A stretch of 64,000 bases of DNA from Atrichornis clamosus. Lineage: Eukaryota; Chordata; Aves; Passeriformes; Menuridae. Made by a program: the position numbers and the translations under genes. Under the pieces are notes generated by a model. It ran no database searches and was not told the origin of the DNA. It saw nothing but the letters and a program-made list of their open reading frames with translations. Numbering within the stretch: position 1 is the stretch's first letter; each line of letters starts with the position of its first letter. The DNA lies in the NCBI GenBank assembly GCA_013400975.1, contig WBMZ01003077.1, positions 1 through 64,000 on the forward strand, read 5' to 3'. Shown piece by piece: positions 1-12,200 of the stretch.

Positions 1-160
1 CGGGGCGGGGGGCGCGGGCGGGACGCGGGGCCGGGGCGGAGCGGAGCGCAGCGCAGCGCAGCGGGACATTCCCGCCGCAGCGCCGGGAGGAAGCGGCGCG
101 GCGCGCAGGGCTGGGCGAGGGAGCGCGCGGAGGCGCCTCATCCCCTTTTTCTGCCCGCAG
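1..160 (+). other. GC/CpG-rich intron with G-run cluster
   Basis: Almost pure G/C with repeated gcgga/gcgca motifs and at least six runs of three or more G in the first 40 bases, so G-quadruplex formation is plausible. It is the intron upstream of the first visible FRMD4A exon. It could also be part of an internal CpG island that continues through the minisatellite. Confidence 0.6.
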
Positions 161-237
161 ATCTTCCAATGGAGACAGCTGGAGAACCTCTACTTCCGCG
201 AGAAGAAGTTCTCGGTGGAGGTGCACGATCCGCGCAG
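161..237 (+). CDS. FRMD4A: FRMD4A exon: end of FERM F3 lobe
   Basis: A pyrimidine-rich acceptor (tccccttttt ctgcccgcag) precedes codons for [20 protein letters not shown] and then VHDPRR, a stretch I recognise from the FRMD4A/B FERM F3 (PH-like) lobe. The exon ends after two bases of an Arg codon (AG|GTGAGC). The ATG at 169 is out of the FERM frame and is not a start. A 20-bp minisatellite begins 13 bp after the exon end. Confidence 0.93.
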
Positions 238-3200
238 GTGAGCGACGAGACGAGCCGGGCTGTGCAGTGCCGAGCCGGACTATCCAAGGCCGAGCCGGGC
301 TGTGCAGCGCCGAGCCGGGCTATCCAGCGCCGAGCCGGGCTATCCAGCGCCGAGCCGGGCTATCCAGCGCCGAGCCGGGCTATCCAGCGCCGAGCCGGGC
401 TATCCAGCGCCGAGCCGGGCTATCCAGCGCCGAGCCGGGCTATCCAGCGCCGAGCCGGGCTATCCAGCGCCGAGCCGGGCTATCCAGCGCCGAGCCGGGC
501 TATCCAGCGCCGAGCCGGGCTATCCAGCGCCGAGCCGGGCTATCCAGCGCCGAGCCGGGCTATCCAGCGCCGAGCCGGGCTATCCAGTGCCGAGCCGGGC
601 TGGCCCCGCCGCTGTGCGGGGCTCGCTGCACTTGGTAGCTGGGGAGCACATAGGGGAGAGAGGCAGTGAGTACCAAGTCGGGCGCTGCTGCTTCCTTCCA
701 GCGGAACGTTTCTGGTTCGGATGTGTGTTTTTGAGGATGTGTTTTTCCTCGGCTCCTGGCGGTACTTTTTTCCCCTTTTCCCTCTGTTTTGGCACCTTGT
801 GACCCCCGGGACTGTTCAGCTCCGGTGCCACAGCTGCAGTGCCGGTAGCGCCCGTGCGTGGAAGGGGGGTTTGCCTCGTCCCCTTGTTGCACTGGGAGCC
901 CGGAGATGGGCGCCAGATTTTGTACTCACATACTTCTTTGTAAATAAATATTCAGTAGTGCAACTGAAAGGAATGGCAGGGAACCAGAGGTTTACCGGCA
1001 GCCTGGATGAAAGCCCATCAGTCTTTCTGGCATAGGAGTCTTTTTTTTCTAACTTTGGAAGCTTAATGTGAGAGAGTTCAAGGCGCTGTGCTGCATCCCG
1101 TCAGTGCATTCAGCACCCCTTGCGTGTTTGAGTTACCGATGGTTACTGCAGACCGTGAGTGTATGGCCCTGTAAGTTGTTCTCACTAAAGCAGTGCCTCG
1201 TTTGCACTGTAAGTATGATACCACTGATGGAAACCATCTCCCTTCCCAGAATGATTTGATGTGCCTCTGGTAGTAGCGTGTTTTGCTGATCACTCAGCTG
1301 TGATCCTGTTTCACCTGTTTCCCATGCCTATCTGTGCACTAATGTATGTACTTTCATTAGGGGGATTTTGCATGCAGTTTCTATGCTTATTAACCCTGAT
1401 ATGAACACAGGCACACGAGTACAACGGTGCCTGTCTGCATAGGTGCGTTTTGCTAAAACAAAAACTCACTAAAGCAGCTCGTATCATTGTGCAGCTCCAG
1501 GTCAGCAGAACCTCAAAGCATCTGCTTAATATTAAGCATGTAAACAGTCGCATGAAATCTAGCGGAGCGAATTCCCAAAGTTGAGAATACGCTGGGAGAT
1601 CTTCCAGCTGCAGGAGCTGGGGGTGGTGCACTCCTTCCCCCATCGAGCCTCCAGCAGCCGGCGAGGCGTCAGAAACGCGTGCTGCAAGCAACGAGCAGCC
1701 AGAAGCCCCTCAATGCCCTAAGTTCTGCCTGTTTCCTGGAAGGAGCAGTTGCAAAAAAAAAAGACAGGAAATAGCTCTGGGACTTTGAAATCACGGTGAT
1801 ATTTGCAACTCAATGTCATGCATGAAATGTGACCACACAGAGGAACCTCTTCTGTTTCATTTGTATTTAGATGGTAGGAATTAGTGACACAGAAGAGCTT
1901 CCGTTTCTTATTCCATTGTCTTGTTTCTCTGACTCAACACCAGGAGGACAAAATGCCGTCCCAGGTTGTCAGACTCGTACTTTCTTGCTGTAAGGGAATT
2001 AATTTGGTTGGATTTTGTTTCAATGTTATGGGTTTTGTACTCAGAATGCCACCATCCAGTTCGAACTCAGGCTGTAAAGCAGCACAGCATGTTGCAGTGG
2101 CATGGTGGGAAGACAGCTCGGGTTGTAGTCTCCCAGCCAAATGGGATGGACTCCTGTGAGGAGTTGTTCAGCGTGTGGAGGTGGAGGAGTAGCCAACACA
2201 GTGCTCTCTCCACATTCCTCTCCTTGTAGCCAAACCAGAGCCTGAGTCAGCGAAGCCACAGTCAGGAGAGCGAGCGCAGCTCCGTGGTTGTGGCCAGGGC
2301 TGGGCAGCACAGTGTATGTTTTTAAGCCTTGTCTCTGCCCATGGCTTCCTGTCCCCAACAAGCCATTTAACTTCCCTTCATTGCAGTTACTTATCCCATA
2401 AAGGAGGAAAATGATACATTTTAGGGGCTATCAACAGGGTTAATTCTATAGCACATACATGGAGGGAAGTCATGCAGGGAAGTCATGGAAAAAACACCCA
2501 GGGGCCATCTCTCTCTCAGGTTTTCAAAAGAGAGCTGTGAAAAGCAAGTCCACAGCTCTGAGCAGCAAAGTCTGCAGAAATTCTAATGGCATCTGCAGTT
2601 TTAATGGGAAACATGTAGAGATCAAAAAAAAAAATTAGAAATCACTACTTCTACAATTAGAAGATGAATGGCTTGCAGAGTATGTTCTACTCTAAAAGGA
2701 GTACCTGCATTTGGACTGAATAGGATGGCACCAGAATTAATGCTTCAGCCCATGTTTGAGTGGCTTAATCCTTTAGAGCCTTATGTGCCAATGTGCTGCA
2801 GAGGTTTGTGTCCTTACACCAAGATAAAGCATCCAGAGTTGGATCCACTCTCCAGTCTCAACTTCAAGAACACCTCCCAGCACAGCCTTCATTCCCTGTC
2901 CATTGACAGGAATGAGGCAGCTCAGTACCCATCCTCACTGGCACCATCAACCACTGTCGTGTAGCATCCTTGGAGACGTTTCTCACAAGAATACTCCCAA
3001 TGAGACAAGCTCTCTAGCACCAGTCACGGGGAAAGGACTGTGCTCAGGGTAACACCGAAACATGAGATCCCAGTCGTCTCAGACCTTGTTTGCGTTGGCC
3101 ACGGCTGTTTTCTCAGAAATTTCACTCTGATTTGTAGCTTCATAGTTTGACTTTAATGCATTTTGAAGCCCTGAAAAGGCCCTGACACAAGAGCTGTCAG

Positions 3201-6200
3201 CCCCCTCCCAGACTGAACATTGCCAGCTGTTCTCATTTTGCTGCAGAATTTTGGTTTTCTTTAATCCTTGGCTCTATCACAACTTTCTCCAACCATGTGC
3301 CTCCCTTCTCCACATTCACCTCTAATTTTGGACAGGGCAGTAGCCCAGAAGCAGCAGAAGAGAGGTGACAAGTGCAGGTGCAGGTGCAGGTGCAGGAGGG
3401 GAACCTTAGCAGGCTTGAGGACTTGTGAGTGCTGGTAAAAGAGCTGACTCTCCCTTTCAGGGCACAGTAGAGCTCCTGGGCTGTCCTCCAGTGTGACCTC
3501 CACACCTGCATGGCACAGAATCCCTGCTGACTGTGGACTGTGGCAGCCCCTCTGTAGCACACCTGCTCCCCAGGCTGTCTCTTGCACTGGTCCCTCGTCA
3601 CCATCCGTGTCCCTACAAGTGTCATATTTCTGAGCAAGCCTCTGGACCCATGTCACATCATTTCATAATCCTACTCCACCACAAGACTCTTCTTAAAAGA
3701 CTGGGGAAGAGGCCCCCATTTATTTGGGGCTCTCTAGGTCAGTGGTGTGATTTATTTCAGCCAGAGCTCTATCCCTGCACTGGGAGGAATTCCACAGACC
3801 AGGATGCTGTAAGCCTGGATGTGCAGTCTGCTGGTGTCAGGGGCTCTCCTGGTGGGGTTGCTTTTGAGGGATGGGGAGGAATAATCAAGCAGTTTGTACA
3901 GCTGTGAAAGCATCGGGAAACCTAGCCTGTGTTTTTCTGCTAATGTTTGGGAACAATTGGGAGTCCCAGAGAGGAAACATTTAGCTCTTATTTTTCCTGT
4001 TTTTAAATTCACTAAGCTAATCACTGAGTCCTGTTCTTCTCTGCAGGGCACTAGACAGCCCCCTCTGAGCCCTACAAATCCCTGCCCTCACACAGCATGT
4101 GTCAAGTCCTGCTACATCTGTTTAAAAGTGGGGAAATTGAGGTACCTGAAGAGTTTTCTCACATTCTCTAAAGTAGCCATTTGATCCTGTGGATCTTTAG
4201 TTATTGCCTGGATCCTAATATTTGAGAGCCACTGTCCGAAGCCAGAGGTAGTGGAGAGTGTGAGGACTTGGCCTCAGATGTCTCGACAGGTGATGAGACT
4301 CAGGGGATTCACATGTGCTTTGGCCTTGGTGACTCCCCTGGGATTTGCAGCAAGTCGGCATCAGCTCAGCCAAACCCAGGAATACAGTTTGAACTGGACA
4401 AACTGGATGATCTTTACTGTTAGTCCTCTGGAGCTTCCTATCCTGGGGAGATATTTAAAGTAAATGCTCTCCTGACTATTTATTGCTGTTTTCGAAGCAT
4501 TTTTTCCCATTAGCACAAGGGTGTACACTGTAAGGACAGCAGCTTTTACAGTGAGATCTGTGATAGGTTCTGCCACAGAAAGCAATCCGATGAAACCTTT
4601 GTGTAACCCCACTTCATTTTTTTCTCCTCTCCAGGGCATCTGTGACCAGGAGGACTTTTGGGCATAGTGGCATCGCTGTGCACACGTGGTATGCCTGTCC
4701 AGCACTAATAAAGTCTATCTGGGCTATGGCCATTAGTCAGCATCAGTTCTACCTGGACAGGAAGCAAAGCAAGGTAAGCATGTCAGAGATGGGAAGTACA
4801 TGTTGTGGTGGGTGAGTTCTTCTCACTCCCTGCAGTGCCAGCAAGGTCAAGTCCAGATGGTGGCTTCTTTCCTGCCCCCCTTCTCCCCTTGAGATCAAAA
4901 AAAGGCAAATTGACTCAAGATATTTGCTAGTTTGGGCCAGATTGCGAAAATTTGTATTGAATTCATGTCTGTGGGAATAAGAATTGAGGAAAAGGTTGTA
5001 TTGAACTGTGGCCAAATTGAAGGAGCCTAAGTTAGCAAGCAGATAGGGTCATGTCCCTGTTTGGATAGTTTCCACATCTTGAACTGTGTCATAAAGTTAG
5101 GGCAGCTTCCAATATTTGAGTTCAAAGTAGCTTCACAATTGACAGCTGTTTCTGGATCCTTCTTGCTGTCCTTTGCTTTTGTATTTTCCTAGAAATGAGG
5201 ACTAGGGGTATCAGGAGCAGGGCAGGAGGCTGACAGCCAGGCCTTACAAGGAACTGTCTTGATCTGGTGGTGCACAAAGGGCCATGCAATACACAAAATA
5301 AACCACCTTGAAACCAGAGGAGTGTGTGTTCTCCCTCTCATTCCTTTCATCAGTAATTTTAGGCATACCCAGAGCAGCAGGAGATCTCTGATCACTCTGA
5401 GATCATTTTGATACAGAGAAGACACTTCTCATGCAGACATCCCTCTCCATATGAGCATGCTGGTGTAAAACTTGACAGAGAAGACAGAGTCCGTACTGAG
5501 TGGGTACCTGCATTGGTCCTCACCTCTGGTAAAATGGCAGAATGTGCAGGTGATGATTCTCTAAATGCCTGAAACAATCTTAACATCTTGCTATTGCTGA
5601 AAGCACTGTCTGCATTTTCAGGCAGGCACTGCTCCTTTCCTTGCTCAGGCCCTGGCCCTGTCAGGTCCCTTCATGAGCCAGTTCAGCCCACTAAATTAGC
5701 AGCTATATTTATTTTTCCTGCTTTTCTTTACTGCATTATTTTTTCTGCCAGTTAAATGAGTTGAATTGGCTTTCTGGAATTACGTGGAGGGCCATGAGTG
5801 TGCTGTTGGTCCCACTCTCTCTAAGCCCCCTGACACTGCTTTCCCCATCATGAGCTCTGTGACTTTATTGTAGAGCGGGTAGGACTTCCGGATGCCTTGA
5901 GGAGAATACATGGTTGCTCTCAGTTTGGCCATGTCCCATCTAATGTGACAATCCAGGTTTTACCTTAGTTTCTGTGAGCTGTATTGAATTTAGGGATGTA
6001 GCCAACTTCCCACCCCTGCCTAAGTGCCAGCTGTGAATATGAACAGAACTGCATGCCCAGTAATACCAAGGGATGCTTTCCTGTCCCTCTTCCCTGCTCA
6101 GGACCATCAGGGCACTGCATAGTCCTCTCTGTCAATTCAACAAACAGAAGTTTATTTTTCTTTACTTTAGCCAGATGGATTTGCTGATCTAGCTGCAAGG

Positions 6201-9200
6201 TATTTAGGTCACAAGCAACCAACAAACAAAAGGAGATTCCCTCCTCCTCCCATTTCTTTGGTAAGAAACTGGGTCTCTGAAATACCCAGGACTTCCCTTC
6301 AGTGACTTCTTTTGTTGGTGGTGGATTGTGTTTCAATCTGATCTCCCCTCTCTCACACTCCTACGGGCAGCACCACCCACCAGCCCTCATTTGTCAACCT
6401 GTCACGTCTGTGACCATGTCAGAGTGCTTTGTCACATTAATCCCAGTGATCATGCTGAGGCTTTGAAGTAAAACCATACAAATATTTTTGTCCCTTTCTC
6501 TTAAGGGAACCAGTATTTTCATCTGTTGTCCTCATCTTTGACGTGACACTGTCAATATTGATAGATTCATCAATTTTAATTGATCTGTTCAGTTCATGCT
6601 GCTGGTCAGTTCAAGGACACTGTGCTCATATGTGCTTTGCTTTGGAAAACTAGTAAATCATATCCCAGATCAGGGTGATGTGAAATGTCTTCGTTTTGGC
6701 TCTCAGGGGCCTAGACAAACATTTATTTGAGTTTCAGGTCGCATGGGTTTGCAGTCCCTTAAATCTCAGGCCCCACTTCAATTGAATCCCAAACTTCAAA
6801 GCAAAACTTAGATATTCCTTCCTTTCATGTCCAAACTTGGCATTTCATATCATTTTGACAAAAGAAAGAAAAATAAAAACAAACTTAGAGGAAAAAGCCT
6901 GCTGGAGCTCAGTGCAGCTGAACCTTTGCTCCAGTGATGTAGATGAGATGGCAGGAGATGTGACACAGTGATAAAGAAAGCTTGAACTCTGTGCTCCTCA
7001 CATAACTGGGCACCAGTTGGATCTGGACCAACAGCTCCACTAGGAAAAAAACCCTTCATTTGATTTTAGAAAGAAATAAAATCAGCTTTGCCTGGATTCT
7101 GACCCTTTTGCAAGTGAGGTCCCAGCCGTTCTCGCAGCCTCACTCGGTGCTGAACTCCTGCCAGCTCCCCGGTTCCCAGCGTCACGCTCCCCGCTGCTCT
7201 GTCTCTCTCTCCCTGCCATTGAAGCGTAGCGTGGAGACTGAAAAGATCCCCAGCTTCCCAAGTGAGCTTGTCAGCATGCAGAACTCCTGTCAGCTTCCCT
7301 TTTTTTCAGGAGACAGATGCAGCAGGACTTCAAGGCATGTCTTTGCTCTGTTGACTGCACTGAATCAATCAAATGTTTGCCCTAAAAACCTTGAGAAGTC
7401 CCATTCTGTGGGAATTTTCAACTGCACGTTTCTCCAAGTGCAGAGCTTTTTGGCTGAATGAACTGGTAGAAGATAGGCCAAGGATTTCAAAAAATCACCT
7501 CCAGCAAAGCCCCATCACTGCAGGAAGAGGGATAAATTCTTCCCTGGTGTCCATCTTCTCCCGCATTTCACTTACGGATTTTTCTTCACCCTCTGACCCT
7601 GTCAGAACAGCACTGGGGATCAGTTTGGCCCCATACTTTGAAATGACTCATGAATGAGCCAGTCTTCCTCCATGTAAATGAGACTTGGCAGGTCTGCTCT
7701 AAGTGCTTTAAAATTTCTGAGCCCAGAGGGACTGCGGGGCTCGGGGGAGCGCTAATGGGGTGTAATCCAGCTTTGCACTGCTGTGCTGCAGCACACAGCC
7801 TGCGCAGGCCTTGTGCTGGCTGCTGCTCAGTGGCCTGTGTGAAATGAGCTGTTGCTCTGATTCCTGCTGCTGCTGAGAGCCCGTCCAAAGCACGAGACCA
7901 CCCGATGCTGATTGGCATTGCTGTAGGGAGCAGAGGCAGCAGGGACTGAGCAGCATGGAAAATTAACCCCATTCCTGTCAGGAGATGCTTCATCCCCATT
8001 GTTTAGTGCAGGGCACCATTAGCCCAACTGCAATCAGATCTAAAACCTTCTCCTGTGGCTTCAGTAGGTTTGAATTGTACTCTGTGCAGAGGAAGCTCAC
8101 TCTGCCCTGCTGATTCTGTCTGCTCTCTTCTGCTTTGTTTTCTGTCTCTCCTGGCTCCAGGGATGCCAGGCTTTGGCCTTATATCATTTTTTCATCTGCC
8201 CTATGTAGGGCACCCATCCAGACACTGCTGGCTTGGCGTGCTGGCCAGGACAACAGCACCCAGCAGCCACATTGCCTTCACTCAGCACTTTGGTTGGTGC
8301 CCAGTCAGACAGGTAGGGCCGGAGTGTGCCCTAATCTGCATTCTGAGTATGGGTGGAAATAAACTACAGGGCTTCTCACTGGAACTGTCCTACAAAAACA
8401 GGAAAACCACTGCCTCACAGAGTGAGAGGGATGGAGCTGTCTGTGCAGACTTGGGGTTTGTGCCTTTCTGAGACATTTACTGCAAGGACTCGGTGTGTTG
8501 GGTCAGGCAGACGCTGGGTTTGATCAGTGTGGCTATACCTGGGGTTATAAAGGTACACATATGTAGGGTTATACAGCATATATACGCCTGCAGGAGATAA
8601 ATCAACAAGACAAAGGCATTTGGATGTCTTGTTACCTCTCCAAAGGTCTGGCCTTGCAGCAAGACAGCAGATCATGCTCAGCCTCCTTAGCAAGACTTCA
8701 GTAGCAGGAAATCTCATTAGGCAAAAGCAGTGATTTTCTTCTTCACCTGGAACCAGCCTTCCAAAGCTCTTTGGAGAAGATGTTTCACAGGCCTTGTTTC
8801 TGACCAAAAACAGCTGATCCAAGAAGCGAAAGAGTGCTGTCCTTCTCTTGGAGCTGATTTTAGGGAGGAACTGCTGGAAATGAGAAGTGTCTAACTGTTT
8901 GCAACAGTAGTTGAAGAGGGTCAGCACTGGTTGACTGATCTGCTCTGACATCTTGTCAGGTAGTTCAGCCTCTGCACTGAAACGAGTGAGAACACACACC
9001 CTGTTATTGGGGTTGTTGTGGAAATAAGCTTGTGAGGCATTTGGGTACCTTGGAATGGTAATGATGGAGTCTATAAATACCCAAGAATATTAAATTATGA
9101 TAATACTTCTGAGGGTGTTTACAATGTAAGGCTTTCCCAGTGCTGTCTTCATTAGCGGTCTTAAATTAATCTTAAAAATAGAGTGTGCAACAGGGAGAGA

Positions 9201-12200
9201 TTTTCCTTCCCTTATTATTTCACTGATATGCAAACAGAGGCAGGGGATCACTAAGAACTTAACCTTAAGTGTCTTACCCAAAGCCCCACAGCACATCACT
9301 AATAGAGCTAAGAAGCTCAGTGTGGTGAGCACTCAGCCATCAATTCAGCCCTAGTTCTTGTTAAAATGGTTTCTTCTTCCTGAGGATGTGAAGTAACACT
9401 GAGAATCCCATCATGACAAACATTCCTTCTAGTCCCATTTCATGTTACTTCCAGCGGGAACAGATCACACCCTGGTATGTGGATGTCAGTCAGCTTCTGA
9501 TTTGTTAGCACAGTAATGATGTGCCCATCCCCTGAGCTGTATGGCATGGCTGAGTCTCTTCTGGCCTTGAGAAGGTGCAGAGGTGAATGCTCAGGTGATC
9601 TTGAACTGGGGCTTCACCCCCTTCTTGGATTAAAGTCTTCATGCAGTTGGGGAGTCTTGGCAAAATGTGCCAACAGTCGTCTGTTCTGGGAAATCAAAAT
9701 TGCAGGTCAGTAGTCCTGCAAGGACAGATTACTTGAAGCTCAGCAGCACAGGGCTTGTAAGATTTAGGCAAAGGTCCCTTCCAGGTGAAATTTTCTATTA
9801 TTCTATTCTATTCTATTCTATTCTCTAGGTTTATACACTATGCATTGTTTACTTTCTTGTAATTACAGTTTGCAGCACTCTTGTTGACATTTGGTGGTGA
9901 GCAATGGCTGACTGAGCTGGGCTGGCTGTTGCTTCTTACTGGAGTCATGTTATTGCTTTGAAGAGGTCCCTCACAGTAGGGGCACTGCATGCAGGTTGTT
10001 AGTTTGGACAATAACCTGAACGTGGTTTTCTGTCAGTATTTTCTTCCAGCTTCTCGTGACAGCCCATTTAAACATGTCCTCACTGTGTCTTAGTCCACAG
10101 CTCATTGCTGATTTGCAAAGGCCCCTCCTGGCTTCCTTTACATGCTAGAGATGGTCTTAAGCCTTTGAGGTTTTCAGGTTATTATGGTGGCATTCCTGAA
10201 GGTTTCTTACTGTATGTGGTAAAACAGTGACTGCATACATCCTTTGTTTAAGAGGGAAAAATGTGCATGGCAAAGCAGAGAAAAACCCAAACAACAGGAA
10301 GCGATGCCAGAATTGTACCCACTTAAGAATGTAAAAAGTACAGTGTTGAATCCTGTGCCAGATTGCTTCTATTCTTGTAAAATAATTCAAGTTTGCTGTG
10401 GAGGCCTGTTTCCTGCCACAGCAAAAGGTCTTTTTCCTTCTGTGAGCTTTAAAGAAGTGGTAGATCATTACTAACTCCTGTGTCCCCCTCCAGTCCAAGA
10501 TTCATGCTGCAAGAAGCCTGAGTGAGATTGCAATTGACCTGACTGAAACTGGAACCCTCAAGACCTCAAAGCTGGCCAACATGGGGAGTAAAGGCAAAAT
10601 TATCAGCGGCAGCAGCGGGAGTCTTCTGTCATCAGGTAGGTCCTTCATCCTGCAACTGGAGAGAACATGGTGGGAAGGGCCATGACCATGGTATAATGGG
10701 GAGCAGCCAGAAGCTGCACTGCAGAAATGAAAGTCACTTCCCGTTAGCCTTTCTGTCTGTCCAGGTGTCAGTTCATCTCTCAGCACATTGCTCCACAAAC
10801 AGCACAGGCAGCAGCCTCCCGCTTTACCACCACTTGTTTCCTCCTTTTTACTCCAGGATGTCATCTCCAGCCTCTCAACTTCCAGCTGAAACTTGGTCTC
10901 CACAGTTTATGCAATCCCTTAGTATCCAGCTCATCCCGAGGCAGATGGGTCTGAGAAGGAGCACCCAGCCAGCAGTGGGGAAGCAGTCAGCCAGTGCAGC
11001 TCATGAGGGAAACTGAGGCTGGGAGATGTGATGTCCCTCAGCAGTGTTGAGGCAGGGTGTCGACTTCACAGAGTGCACGTCTGCTTTGCCTCTCTGTTGC
11101 TGGAATTTGGCTGCTGTCCCAGGCTCAACAGAGTGATTCCCTAGCACTCTACCAAACTAGTGCCAGGGACCTAGAGGTTTCTTTTTGTGGTTTGGAACAC
11201 TTTCCTGGGTGAGGAAGGTGTAATCTGTGAGAGAAACCCAGGGGGAGGTGACACAGAGGAGCATGAGGAGAGAAGGACCAGAGAAGGGGGCAGGAGGTTG
11301 TCGGTATCTCTTTGGTACTCTTCTGTCAGTCTGATCAGGCAAGCTGTGTGTAAAACAGTGATAAATGCTTATGTGAGCTCTTCAGGAGGGCAGAGTTGCT
11401 GGTATCACTGTAATTAACAGTTTCAGTCAATTAAATATCTTTTGTGAAGGATCACATCAAGTTATCAAAACCAAATGTGTTAAGATGTATAACAGCAGAG
11501 AAAAACCCTCTCATGCTTGGACAAGGGAGGAGCCCATCTAAGAATGCAGATGCTTTAAAACTGAACCCACAGTGATGTAGTAGATTAGCTTTGCATCACT
11601 ATATCCTTCATGTCTTTTAAAAGTCACACTTTCCTGCTTGGAAAATGTTCAGCAAGGGGTTAAAATGTGCAGTGCTTCCAGAGCTGCCTGCTGTGCAATT
11701 CCTTGCCTTGCCTTGGAACAGAGTTGCCTTTCTGCTCTGGACATCTTCCTGACAAAGTATACAATCCATTGTCTGTGCCTCCCATTGCTTAGGGAGTTGC
11801 AGTAGCTCAGCAGCTCCCAGACTGGTGTCGGGTTGTCGGAACTCTTTGTTTGTTTGGCATTTTTTCCATCTCTCCTGCTGGAAAGTAAATAATGTTAAGT
11901 ACCCCAAGAAAATTCTTAAGGTCTTTCCAAGATCTCAGCCTCCTGGGCACCATTCCCAAGTTTGTGAGAGCTACTTGGTAGTAATCCTGTTTCCGTGTTA
12001 ATACATGGACTTTTTGCATTTGTAGAAAAAAACATGGGGGTCTGCTTCTGCTCTTACACCTGGAGAGAGCAGTAGCCAGGTGAAAGCCAGAAAAAAAACA
12101 GGCCTAGAAAGGCTGCTGTAGGGCCAGCATCTATCAGGGTTATGTGGATGGAAATTCCAAACTGGGAGCTGCCCATGCTTTTATTTCTGTACTTTTGTGC

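Noticed and set aside
251..600. CRISPR-like array
   Set aside because: The units are directly adjacent 20-mers with no spacers, in a vertebrate intron. It is a minisatellite.
169..802. Three overlapping plus-strand open frames of 123-166 codons with a periodic peptide
   Set aside because: They are read-through of the 20-bp minisatellite, which has no stop codon in any plus-strand frame. The real coding there is only the FRMD4A exon at 161-237 in another frame.
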